Source of the DNA: Flavobacterium sp. YJ01
GTDB taxonomy: Bacteria; Bacteroidota; Bacteroidia; Flavobacteriales; Flavobacteriaceae
Direction of reading: 5' to 3'
DNA length: 64,000 nucleotides
Assembly (NCBI RefSeq): GCF_029320955.1
Contig: NZ_CP119757.1
Span: 5,146,001-5,210,000, forward strand
Under the pieces are notes generated by a model. It was not told the DNA's origin. It ran no database searches and saw nothing but the letters and a program-made list of their open reading frames with translations. Every line of letters begins with the position of its first letter. Positions within the stretch are counted from its first letter, which is position 1. Below are positions 35,946 to 43,902 of this stretch, piece after piece. The translations under genes were made by a program, and so were the position numbers.

Positions 35946-36533
35946 ATGGGACGTTACGCTAATTATCCAGCAACAGTTGAAGACTGTTTGTATTTATCAA
36001 TAAAGAAACTCAAAGAATGGGACTACTTAACTTATAACGGTACAAAATCCGGTACAGTTAGTTGGAGTAGGAACGGAACACCACATTCAAATATTGGGAT
36101 TAAAGTTACAAAGAATGATTTTGAAACATTTATTGTTTTAGATTACAAATGTAATGGAGAGCCTAAAAATTACAAGGTCAAGATAATCAGTAAACCGTCT
36201 AATTTAGGCAAAGGAGAGGTTTTATATTTTGTTTGTCCGAATACTGGAAAGCATTGCAGAAAATTATATTTGCATAGTGGTTATTTTTTACATCGAGAGG
36301 CGTTTAACGGATTAATGTATTCAAAACAATTAGAAAGTAAAAAGAATAGGGATTTGGGTAAAATATTTGATGCGTGTTACCTTTCAGACGACGTATATGA
36401 AGAACGCTTCAAAAAGTATTTTAAAACGCATTACAACGGCAAAGAAACGAAACGTTTCAAAAGGCTAAATAATAAAATACTTAAAGCTGATAGTTTTCCA
36501 GTAGGAACAATTGAAAAATTATTGATGATGTAA
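35946..36533 (+). CDS. Hypothetical protein with a CPxTGKxCRKLYL motif
   Basis: A 195-residue soluble basic protein. The N-terminal half is strand-rich (TKSGTVSWSRNGTPHSNIGI, FETFIVLDYKCNG), the centre has YFVCPNTGKHCRKLYL (a possible metal knuckle, with one more Cys in DYKCNG), and the C-terminal half is helical and basic (KKYFKTHYNGKETKRFKRL). I associate the CPxTG..CRKLY pattern with unannotated Bacteroidota proteins of accessory regions but cannot name it. It is the last gene of the module and has a strong terminator directly after it. Confidence 0.65.
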   Translation: MGRYANYPATVEDCLYLSIKKLKEWDYLTYNGTKSGTVSWSRNGTPHSNIGIKVTKNDFETFIVLDYKCNGEPKNYKVKIISKPSNLGKGEVLYFVCPNTGKHCRKLYLHSGYFLHREAFNGLMYSKQLESKKNRDLGKIFDACYLSDDVYEERFKKYFKTHYNGKETKRFKRLNNKILKADSFPVGTIEKLLMM

Positions 36534-36539
36534 AAATAT

Positions 36540-36570
36540 AACCGTTCAGAGATGAGCGGTTTTTTTTTAT
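36540..36570 (+). terminator. Rho-independent terminator at the end of the module genes
   Basis: A 9-bp stem with one G-T pair, AACCGTTCA/TGAGCGGTT, GAGA loop, and nine T residues, seven bases after the stop at 36533. Confidence 0.88.
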
Positions 36571-36579
36571 GGTTTAATG

Positions 36580-36894
36580 CTAACCGTAATCTTACCGTTG
36601 TGAATAATCATTAATGGTTTTTAATAATTTGTTTTGCATTATCTGTTACGCGTAATGAGATAGGGAAAACCAATATGCAACTATCTGTTACGCGCGTATA
36701 GGTCAAATTAATATCAGAAGTAAAACGATACGTGCGCGTAATGGTTCGGAAATAAAAGTCATTCCTATCTATTCGCGTGCGTAACGATTTGATTAATCAA
36801 CTTTTTTCAAATTTAATCCATTAGGGTAACATTAGGGTAAATACTCACCGTAACCTCACCGTTAAAAAATATCATTAATGATTTTAAATGAATA
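36580..36894. repeat. Repeat-rich, origin-like or recombination-site-like region
   Basis: Two imperfect copies of a roughly 50-bp direct repeat, at 36580-36630 and 36844-36894 (shared core ACCGTAA-CT-ACCGTT then ATCATTAATG), bracket a cluster of short GC-rich sites. TCTGTTACGCG occurs at about 36642 and 36685 in direct orientation. The inverted forms GCGCGTAA and GCGTGCGTAACG lie near 36734 and 36775. A tandem ATTAGGGTAAC pair lies at 36820-36840. The GC-rich words stand out sharply from the AT-rich surroundings. The pattern fits iterons or a site-specific recombination region, but neither is proven. Confidence 0.65.
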
Positions 36895-37103
36895 TATCTC
36901 TATCTCATCACGTGTACAGAGTGCGTAACTAATAATTAAGTTCTAATATCAAACACAATGCAATTAAATCTGTATTGGTATTTTGATTTGGCGCAAAAAG
37001 TGTAAAGTGAAGCTAAAAAACGACAGATTTATTTTGCCGTAAATCTTACTTTTTATGGGGACTTTAAAGCCATAATACAAAAATCGTACAAATACAGAAA
37101 TAA

Positions 37104-37285
37104 AAAATCCTTAAACTCCTGTTAATCAGTATGTTTAAGGATTTTAATTGTGACCCTTACTGAACAATTTACAAACCATTTTATGAACGATTTAAAGAAA
37201 TTGGCTTATTTTCAAGTGAATTTGTAAGATAATTTTTTGATTTTTTGTTTTGAAGCGGTTTGCATGTATCGTTAGGGTATGTATT
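37104..37285. repeat. Dispersed intergenic repeat, copy D
   Basis: Headed by a hairpin with 13-bp arms AAAATCCTTAAAC/GTTTAAGGATTTT (37104-37145), a different sequence from copies A-C. The body is nearly identical to copy A: TTACTGAACAATTTACAAACC, AAAGAAATTGGCTTATTTTC, AAGTGAATTTGTAAGATAAT. It ends with GGTTTGCATGTATCGTTAGG. The end segments ACCCTTAC..ACAAACC and GGTTTGCATG..TAGGGT are partly complementary. The following 37286-37503 holds no gene I can see. Confidence 0.8.
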
Positions 37286-37503
37286 GAAAAACGTTAAATA
37301 ACTTTATGGTTTTATCTTTTAGCTGTAATAATTATTTGTTGGGTAGATACTTGCATATCCAGATAAAATATAGTGATTAAAAATAAAATATTTATTTAAG
37401 AAAATGAATATCAAAATTTGTTGATGATATAATTCAACCTTTCAGATAAAACAAACTTTAGATTTTTTAATTGTGTAAGATTTAATACAGGATATTATTT
37501 TAT

Positions 37504-38808
37504 TTAATTTTTATAATGCTTTAAATTGATCGCGTTAAAAGAATATGAAATCATTAAGTAGCTCCAAATAGCAAGTTTATTTTCATCTTGTATTTTTGGC
37601 AGATATTGCATTGCGTTTGTTGATTTATAAAAAGAAAAGGCATAATTAATTTCCAGTTCTTTGACAGGTAAGTACTTCAAAGAAAAATCATTTTCATATC
37701 CAAGAAACTTTGTCATTTTTTGACCCAAATTATTTAAAAGCGGGTATCGAGTATAAAAAAGGTGAAAATCAGAACGAAGAGATAGTTTACTATTTAAGGG
37801 AATTACGGTAAATAGATAAGGATTTACTAAACCTTTTCCGTTAACGTCGGAGGGAAAACGGGTAAAGACATTCATATTTCCATTGAACTTCCATGTCACG
37901 CCATATAAGACATCAAAATCTCCCGAACTATTATCTGATAGATTAGGACTGCTGCCACTAATTATTTCTGCACCTAAACGCCAAGTAGATTTCAATAGAG
38001 ATAATTTAACTTCAGGTTGAAAATAGTAAGCAAATAATTTTTGACCTTTTGAATTACGTCCAAACTGCCAATATGAATTTAAAGTATAATACCATTGTTT
38101 CGTTTTAAATTCTATTCTTCCGCCTGCTGTTGCACGAGTATACAATTTCCCTGAACTTGAGTTTTCTAAAAAATCAACAGCATTCAATGAATTAAATGAA
38201 AATCCATGATTGTTATTGTAATTGAGACTATTTACCAACAGGTATTTATACCTATTTGATGCAACAGGAGAGTAGGCTGACTCAAATTCAGTGCTGTAGT
38301 TTCTGGTAAACAAAAAGAAAAAATCATTAGAGAAATATTTTGAGTATTTCATTATCCGTATTCCTTCATGGGCTCTCCCTTGCTGTGCCCAAGGAGCATC
38401 AGAAAATAATCTGCCATTATCTAATAAAACACTTTGCCTTCCCAATCGTACATTTAGAGATTTAATCTTAGTCTCAAAATACAATTGATAAAAATTAATG
38501 CTTCCAACTTTGGAAGCTTTGCTGTTTTCATCCCAAAGATGAATTTCCTGTAAATCGGATTTAATAAGCCATTTTTCTCTAGCATACTGCATAGAAATTC
38601 TGTTTCTCTGGGTAATAATAAAATAAGGATCAATTGAATCGTTGGGAGGAAGAAAATAATTTGAAGTATATTCGACTCTTGGTCTGATTTCAATATTCAT
38701 TAGAAACTGTTGGGATAAGCTATTTTTTTGCTGTGCGTATAATTGAAATACACATAAATTAATAAAAAGTAATAAGATTTTTTTACTCGCAAGTATTTTG
38801 ACTATCAT
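37504..38808 (-). CDS. Alginate-export-type outer-membrane porin
   Basis: A 434-residue protein with a signal peptide ending near LYAQ. The early part (MNIEIRPRVEYTSNYF, IITQRNRISMQYAREKWLIK) and the LNVRLGRQSVLLDNGRLFSD strand match the alginate_exp-like barrel family, which covers 18-strand porins with varied or unknown cargo. The following aromatic alternating strands fit a barrel. It stands between repeat D and an acr3 relic, next to metal-resistance genes but without a clear link to them. The name is by fold; alginate export is not implied. Confidence 0.75.
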   Translation of the reverse strand: MIVKILASKKILLLFINLCVFQLYAQQKNSLSQQFLMNIEIRPRVEYTSNYFLPPNDSIDPYFIITQRNRISMQYAREKWLIKSDLQEIHLWDENSKASKVGSINFYQLYFETKIKSLNVRLGRQSVLLDNGRLFSDAPWAQQGRAHEGIRIMKYSKYFSNDFFFLFTRNYSTEFESAYSPVASNRYKYLLVNSLNYNNNHGFSFNSLNAVDFLENSSSGKLYTRATAGGRIEFKTKQWYYTLNSYWQFGRNSKGQKLFAYYFQPEVKLSLLKSTWRLGAEIISGSSPNLSDNSSGDFDVLYGVTWKFNGNMNVFTRFPSDVNGKGLVNPYLFTVIPLNSKLSLRSDFHLFYTRYPLLNNLGQKMTKFLGYENDFSLKYLPVKELEINYAFSFYKSTNAMQYLPKIQDENKLAIWSYLMISYSFNAINLKHYKN

Positions 38809-38910
38809 ACTTCTAATATCCTATAGAATTAGTGTATAAAAGTAATAATAGTATTCATATTTACAATATTATAATTACGTTTGATAATCCGCATTTATAA
38901 TTTGTTCTGT

Positions 38911-39006
38911 TAAATCAGTAATGCGATTAGAGCCGGCACTTCTACCAAAGAATCTATGACAAATGCAAAAGCCTGAACGATGATTATTACCAATACTCCA
39001 TGCATG
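38911..39006 (-). pseudogene. Relic of an acr3 arsenite-transporter C-terminus
   Basis: A 32-codon frame on the minus strand reads ...[20 protein letters not shown] then a stop. It matches the C-terminal segment [19 protein letters not shown] of the intact Acr3 encoded at 47280-48365. The rest of the gene is missing, so this is a decayed fragment. It lies in a 356-base gap between the porin and CDF genes that otherwise holds only a terminator. Confidence 0.75.
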
Positions 39007-39055
39007 CAGCAATGTTAAGCTGGAAAATACTGCCCGTCGCTGTTAAAGAAGATCA

Positions 39056-39090
39056 AAATCTGTCTCACAATTTGTGTGAAACAGATTTTT
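39056..39090 (-). terminator. Terminator hairpin after the CDF gene (possibly bidirectional)
   Basis: A 15-bp stem with one mismatch (AAAATCTGTCTCACA against TGTGAAACAGATTTT), 5-base loop. The T run is longer on the plus strand (eight T) but the only nearby gene ending into it is the minus-strand CDF gene. Confidence 0.7.
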
Positions 39091-39164
39091 TTTGGTTTCT
39101 CTATTGGTGCAGCGATAAAAAAAATAATTTTGAAGAACATTCTATACTTTTAAATTACCAAATA

Positions 39165-39953
39165 TCATAACTGTAATATTTTTAATGCTCCTCTAGCGAC
39201 TATGAAAAACACACAAACACCAATAATAAGATCGGGTACCATTGAATTAGTAAAGTATACTAATATACCAGCAATTATGACTCCCATATTAATTACAATA
39301 TCATTCGAAGTAAAAATCATACTAGCTTCCATATGTGCCTCTTTACTTTTAGATTTTTGAAGCAGGTAAAGGCATAACGAATTACCTACAAGTGCAAATA
39401 ATGAAACTATTATCATAGTTCCGTATGCAGGAATATGGTCTGAGTCTACAAATCTTCTTAAAACTTCAATAAGTCCCAAAACTGCAAGACCAATCTGAAA
39501 ATAACCACTTATTTTTGCTACACTTCCTTTTCTTGAAGCTGTGCTCCCGACAGCAAACAGAGCTAAACCATATACAATGCTATCGGCGAACATATCCAAA
39601 CTGTCGGCAACCAATCCCATCGAATTGGATATAAAACCTGTAATTATCTCTATTAGAAAGAATGAAAAGTTTACAATGAGAACCTGCCATAATAACTTAC
39701 TTTGCTGTGAGTCACTGTTTGTCTCTACATGTTCTGATGTATGTTCTGATGCCAGCAGAGTGCTGTCCAGATTAAGAGTATCAATTGCATTTGTTATAAG
39801 AGTGTCGTCGTCCGTATGATAGATCTTTAATCTTCTGTTTGCAATGTCAAAATCAAGCTGTTTGATTTGTTCTAAACCAGCGAGCTTCATTCGTATTAAT
39901 TGTTCCTCACTGGGACAATCCATTTTTCTTATATTATATATACTTTTTTTCAT
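39165..39953 (-). CDS. Cation diffusion facilitator exporter with an HMA-like N-terminal domain
   Basis: A 262-residue protein from ATG 39953; the upstream in-frame ATG at 39983 lies inside the preceding gene and is rejected. An N-terminal HMA-like metal-binding module (about 1-65, IRKMDCPSEEQLIRMKL) with one Cys precedes a CDF membrane domain. The CDF metal-site helices are SNSMGLVADSLDMFADSIVY (DxxxD) and FTSNDIVINMG (DxxxN where Zn exporters often have HxxxD). The cytoplasmic C-terminal domain of classic CDFs appears missing. It exports a divalent metal to the periplasm; which metal is unknown. It starts four bases after the TonB receptor stop, so the two are coupled. Confidence 0.85.
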   Translation of the reverse strand: MKKSIYNIRKMDCPSEEQLIRMKLAGLEQIKQLDFDIANRRLKIYHTDDDTLITNAIDTLNLDSTLLASEHTSEHVETNSDSQQSKLLWQVLIVNFSFFLIEIITGFISNSMGLVADSLDMFADSIVYGLALFAVGSTASRKGSVAKISGYFQIGLAVLGLIEVLRRFVDSDHIPAYGTMIIVSLFALVGNSLCLYLLQKSKSKEAHMEASMIFTSNDIVINMGVIIAGILVYFTNSMVPDLIIGVCVFFIVARGALKILQL

Positions 39954-39957
39954 AAGA

Positions 39958-42138
39958 CTATATTTTAATCTTAATACCTGCATTTACAACAAATCCGTCT
40001 AACGGTGCATAAATATCTTTGAAAACAGGATTTGAAATTGGTCCTGTGTAGATACTTCCAAATTTTGTCTGTCTGGTATCAGTAAAATTTTCAAAATTGG
40101 CAAAAATTGAAAAATTTTCCCAAAGCTTTTCTACCATGAAGCCGAAAATCCAATATTCCCTTCCAGTTGTACCATCACTTAACTTTTGAGGACTGTAATA
40201 ATAAGCTTCTAAACCAGCTTTCCATTTATCTTCGACTTCATACATCAAAACATTATTTAATCTGTGTTTAGCAGTTAAAGGATTTTGAGATTTTATGCCA
40301 TTGTTGTCTATCGAAGCATCAGCAAAAGTGTACCCAACAAATAGTTTAAAATCTTTATAGCCTAATTTCACATTTGTTTCTGTTCCTTTTGTATCTAAAT
40401 ATCCATTAATATTTACAAATTGGTAAAGGTCATTAGGAAGCGAAGTTAAAATCAGTGGATTATCAACATTTGTATAAAAGAATAATTGATTCAATGATAA
40501 TGAAATATCTTCGGTAATTTTAGTTTTATAATTCACATCAAAGTTAAGTCCGTAACTTTTTTCAAGTTTATTGAAATCACTATTAATAGGGAGTACATTT
40601 TGATATTGAATACGCTCGCTTTCTTCGGTAAAAATAGTTGGTGTTTTGTAGCCTAAACCGCCACCAAGTCGTGAAGTAAGTTTGGAATTAATTTTAAATA
40701 AAGCTGAGATTCTAGGTAATAATGAGAATCCGTAATCAACAACATAATCACCTCGAAGACCAGTCTCGATATCCAGCCATTCTTTAGCTTTGACGGTATT
40801 CTGAACAAAAGCACCATAAGTGATCTGATTATAGTTTCTTAATGGAAAAGCTGTCTGGCTGTTTTCAGTAAACTTGTCAGTATATAAATTTCCACCAGCA
40901 ACCCATTCTGCAATTTCTCCATTTTTAGAATAGCTGATTTCTGAGAAAGTACTGTTCTGCAGGCCATCAAAAATATAGTCAGGAATAGTTATAATGCGGC
41001 TGAAATTATTAAAACTGTTTTTAATGGTAATAGATTCCTGATCATTAAATTTATGAGTAAGGGTGAACTGAGTGCTTATTCTCTGCGTTTTATTTTTTTC
41101 GAAATAACTGTCAGGGTATTTATTTTCGTCTTTTATATAGTCAATATTCCCGCCGATACGATTTTCAAAAACTGTATTAATGCCAAAATTTAGTTTAGTG
41201 TTTTCATTAAAATTGACAAAAAGTTTTGGATTAAAATTAAAGCGTTCGAATTTTGGAATCGCAGTAAGCTGTATATCAGCAGGGTCATAAGGAGCGTTTC
41301 GGTCATGAGATGCAAAAACAGTCAATCCAATTTTATCAAACTGCTGGGAATAAAAACCATTAATATTCAAACCAAGAGCGGAAGTCCCATTAATTAGAAA
41401 TCGCAATTCTCTTTCTTCGGTAGGGGTTTTAGATACAAGATTAACCAAACCTGCAATTGCACCACCTCCGTAAAGGGTAGAGGCAGAACCTTTAATTATC
41501 TCAACCTGTTTTAAATCTAACGGAGGAGTCTGCAGCAATCCCAGTCCGCTTGATGCACCTGAGTATACAGGAAAACCATCTTTTAAGATTTGTGTATATC
41601 GTCCGTCTAGTCCCTGAATTCTGATTGAAGAATTTCCAGAAGTAGCTGAAGTCTGCTGGGTCTGGATTCCGGTACTTTCATTAAGCATCATACGGATATC
41701 CCCCGGTTTCATATTTGCTTTTTCTTCAAGTTCTTCTCCTGCTATAAACTCAACTCTGGTTGGAATATTGCTGATTGTTCTTGTACCTCTTGTAGAAGTT
41801 ACCACTATTTCTTTCATTTCTTCGGCTTCTTCTTCCATTTCACTTTGCAATGCAATTTCTATAAAATTGACAGCTGCAGGCACTTTAAAAAGTGTTTTAT
41901 TGGGAGCATAACCCTCTATTGAGATCGATAATGTGTAGTCTCCATTTTTAAGGTTTTCGATAATGATGTTACCATTATTATCTGATGACAAAACTTCATT
42001 GGTTTCTTCAATTTTAGCTGAAGCACCTTTTACAGGTTCATTGGTTGATGTATTTTTTATATGGAATGTGATTTTATTCTGTGCCTGTACAGTGCCAATA
42101 GATGCTATTGCCACAATCAATAAAATATATTTAAACAT
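39958..42138 (-). CDS. TonB-dependent receptor, metal-locus type
   Basis: A 726-residue outer-membrane protein. It has a signal peptide ending near VQAQ, a carboxypeptidase-like regulatory domain (about 24-95), then a plug with IVVTSTRGTRTISNIPTRVE and IRIQGLDGRYTQILKDGFPV, GSASTLYGGGAIAGLVNLVS, and a barrel ending in VNAGIKIKI. It is shorter than SusC and has no SusD partner, fitting TonB receptors for small ligands such as metal chelates. A small Cys-rich exported protein gene is upstream and a CDF exporter gene downstream, so it probably handles metal ions. The direction of metal flow is an open question. Confidence 0.9.
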   Translation of the reverse strand: MFKYILLIVAIASIGTVQAQNKITFHIKNTSTNEPVKGASAKIEETNEVLSSDNNGNIIIENLKNGDYTLSISIEGYAPNKTLFKVPAAVNFIEIALQSEMEEEAEEMKEIVVTSTRGTRTISNIPTRVEFIAGEELEEKANMKPGDIRMMLNESTGIQTQQTSATSGNSSIRIQGLDGRYTQILKDGFPVYSGASSGLGLLQTPPLDLKQVEIIKGSASTLYGGGAIAGLVNLVSKTPTEERELRFLINGTSALGLNINGFYSQQFDKIGLTVFASHDRNAPYDPADIQLTAIPKFERFNFNPKLFVNFNENTKLNFGINTVFENRIGGNIDYIKDENKYPDSYFEKNKTQRISTQFTLTHKFNDQESITIKNSFNNFSRIITIPDYIFDGLQNSTFSEISYSKNGEIAEWVAGGNLYTDKFTENSQTAFPLRNYNQITYGAFVQNTVKAKEWLDIETGLRGDYVVDYGFSLLPRISALFKINSKLTSRLGGGLGYKTPTIFTEESERIQYQNVLPINSDFNKLEKSYGLNFDVNYKTKITEDISLSLNQLFFYTNVDNPLILTSLPNDLYQFVNINGYLDTKGTETNVKLGYKDFKLFVGYTFADASIDNNGIKSQNPLTAKHRLNNVLMYEVEDKWKAGLEAYYYSPQKLSDGTTGREYWIFGFMVEKLWENFSIFANFENFTDTRQTKFGSIYTGPISNPVFKDIYAPLDGFVVNAGIKIKI

Positions 42139-42211
42139 TTGTGATTTCTTAATGTTAATAAAGGTGATAAGCCCGCTTAATTGAAGTTAAGCAGGTAAAA
42201 GCGGTATTTTA

Positions 42212-42535
42212 TTAAGAAATTTTAGGAGGCTGCCAGATTTTGCAGATGAAAGAAGAATCGACAAATTTATAGTATGATAGTGTCTGTGAAGCTTCTTCAA
42301 TTGTGAATTCTAATTTTTCGGTAATAATTGAAGAATTAAAGTTTATTGTAAAACCAATACAGGTTCCACAGGAATAAAATGGCGAACATTTTCCATTGCA
42401 TTCATCACCGCAGTCATGAGACTCACCCTTGCAGTTTTTTTCCACTCTACACTCAGAGTGTTTAGCAAACGCAGAGCAAGGTACTGTCGAAAGAAACAGT
42501 ACAATGAACGATAATATTGTTACCCATATTTTCAC
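42212..42535 (-). CDS. Small Cys-rich exported protein (DUF6660-like)
   Basis: A 107-residue protein with a signal peptide (MKIWVTILSFIVLFLSTVPC, possibly a lipobox-like end). A Cys cluster (SECRVEKNC, HDCGDECNGKC, SCGTC) and a C-terminal IWQPPKIS follow, the last typical of the DUF6660 group of Bacteroidota proteins beside metal TonB receptors. The Cys-rich part likely binds soft metal ions in the periplasm. It starts with GTG and lies 73 bases before the TonB receptor gene on the same strand, so it may lead that operon. Confidence 0.7.
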   Translation of the reverse strand: MKIWVTILSFIVLFLSTVPCSAFAKHSECRVEKNCKGESHDCGDECNGKCSPFYSCGTCIGFTINFNSSIITEKLEFTIEEASQTLSYYKFVDSSFICKIWQPPKIS

Positions 42536-42751
42536 GCGTCAAAATTATAAATATTTTACTTAGTAATTTCATGTAATTGTTTTTCTTTCGGCTAAGTTTT
42601 CTGTTTTTTTGTTAATATAAATATAAAATTATTGTGCTAGTCTTATATAACAAGGATTAAAGTGGTTTGTATTCTGTCAAGTCACCTTTTAAAATATTCA
42701 AACCATATATATTTATAGGTAAAAGTCTGGTTAAATACAATTTAAAAGCAT

Positions 42752-42925
42752 AAAAAAAACGCTAATTCCTCGGAATTAACGTTTTTTTAAGAAGTGACGT
42801 TTAGTTCACAATTTACAAATCATTTTATGAACGATTTAAAGAAATTAGCTTATTTTTCAAGTGAATTTGTAAGATAATTATTTTAAAAGTTTGTTGATAA
42901 GCGGTTTGTATGTATCGTAAGGGTT
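42752..42925. repeat. Dispersed intergenic repeat, copy E
   Basis: Headed by a hairpin (42752-42787) with arms around CGCTAATTCC/GGAATTAACG and poly-A/poly-T flanks, again a different stem sequence. The body matches copies A and D: CACAATTTACAAATCATTTT, GAACGATTTAAAGAAATTAG, AAGTGAATTTGTAAGATAAT. It ends with GCGGTTTGTATGTATCGTAA. It separates the DUF6660/TonB/CDF unit from the mercury-type module. The rest of the 565-base gap (42536-42751 and 42926-43099) holds no accepted gene. Confidence 0.8.
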
Positions 42926-43099
42926 AAATGTTAAAAATCGTTAATTCAGTAATAGATGTGATTTCTGTCATAATAACTTATAGATTTAAGTTGAAGAGAG
43001 CGAAAAAAAATGTCATCAGTAAATTTAAATTATTATTCTTAAAATTTTATAATCAAAATTTGTATATGATAATCTATTGTCCATTAGAAATTATTCAAT

Positions 43100-43306
43100 T
43101 TAGCAACATTTTTTATCTTGCTGAATTGGTGGACATGGCACAGTTCCATAACTGCAATATACACAGCAATCACCTTGATTTGGTTTAAGAGTTTGTTTGC
43201 AGTTCTCACATTCGTAAAAAAATTGGCATGCATCAGTTGGCATAGTTTCTTCTTTACTGTGGGAGCAAAGGGGGCAGGTTATTATTGATTGTAGAACGAT
43301 TTTCAT
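43100..43306 (-). CDS. GDCCVxC domain small Cys-rich protein
   Basis: A 68-residue cytoplasmic protein with ten or more cysteines: TCPLCSH, a YECENCKQTLKP knuckle, the diagnostic GDCCVYCSYGTVPCPPIQ, and a terminal KKCC. The GDCCVxC family is typically encoded next to merT-type genes; it likely binds mercury or another thiophilic metal. It overlaps the merTP stop by four bases (ATGA), giving translational coupling. It is the last gene of the three-gene mercury-type module. Confidence 0.88.
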   Translation of the reverse strand: MKIVLQSIITCPLCSHSKEETMPTDACQFFYECENCKQTLKPNQGDCCVYCSYGTVPCPPIQQDKKCC

Positions 43307-43902
43307 TTTAATTTTTTGTTAGTTACTGTATAGCCTGTTGAATTTATTGCTTTTTCAATTTCATTAATAGTAGTTTTGGAATTATCAAATTCTACAATTG
43401 CGTTACCATTAGTATAATTTACATTTGAATTTATTATTCCAATCAATTTATTCACTTCGTGATTCACGTGTTTTTCACAGCTGGCACAAGTCATTCCGCT
43501 TATTCTAAACTCAGCTTTTTGAGTGCTGGTCTTTTTCACGACCAAGACTTTCTTTTCTGTATTTGGATAAAAAATGCTTGAGTAGTAAGGAAACGAAAGC
43601 ATGAGGGCTGCAATTACTGTAATTATTCCTAAAAACATTTTTGAATTAACGAATTTCGGATTTTCTTCTCTATCGCAGTTACAGTCTATCAGCTTTTTAG
43701 TTTTCAGCTTTTGATACCAAGATAAACCAATAATTATAACAGTCAGGCCGATGAAATAAGGCCTCATTGGTTCAAGCCATGAAAAAGCAGAAGCAATCCC
43801 GCTTGTTCCGGCAACTAATGCTAATATGGGAGTAATGCAGCACAATGAAGCAGCTAATGCTGTGAAAAATCCGGCTCCGATCATTTTATTCTCTGTTTTC
43901 AT
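43303..43902 (-). CDS. merTP: Mercuric transport fusion protein MerTP
   Basis: A 199-residue fusion. The N-terminal MerT part has paired cysteines C21-C22 in the first transmembrane helix (SLCCITPILAL), a second helix, a cytoplasmic loop with C74 and C76 (IDCNCDRE), and a third helix. A C-terminal HMA domain carries SGMTCASCEKH (C139, C142) in the place of MerP. It moves Hg(II) across the inner membrane. It is coupled by four-base overlaps both to the upstream ArsR-family gene and to the downstream GDCCVxC gene. No mercuric reductase (merA) is present nearby. Confidence 0.92.
   Translation of the reverse strand: MKTENKMIGAGFFTALAASLCCITPILALVAGTSGIASAFSWLEPMRPYFIGLTVIIIGLSWYQKLKTKKLIDCNCDREENPKFVNSKMFLGIITVIAALMLSFPYYSSIFYPNTEKKVLVVKKTSTQKAEFRISGMTCASCEKHVNHEVNKLIGIINSNVNYTNGNAIVEFDNSKTTINEIEKAINSTGYTVTNKKLK

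Larger units (their letters stand above)
28421..37090. mobile_element. Inserted, integrase-less AT-rich module carrying polymerase-like and type IIG RM genes
   Basis: The left edge is placed by the abrupt loss of photolyase similarity at about 28421. The right edge is uncertain and is set between the repeat array ending near 36900 and the host-type dispersed repeat D. Inside, all genes are on the plus strand and visibly richer in A and T than flanking genes: an unknown gene, an excisionase-like HTH gene, a small frame, a polymerase-like gene, a type IIG restriction-modification gene, an unknown gene, then a terminator and a repeat-rich end. No transposase, integrase, relaxase or direct terminal repeats were seen. 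Confidence 0.55.

Noticed and set aside
28421..37090. Insertion as a prophage
   Set aside because: No capsid, portal, terminase, tail or lysis genes; only a polymerase-like gene recalls phage.
13873..42925. Dispersed repeats as integron attC sites
   Set aside because: Ends are partly complementary, but core sites do not consistently match GTTRRRY/RYYYAAC, no integron integrase is visible and spacing is irregular.
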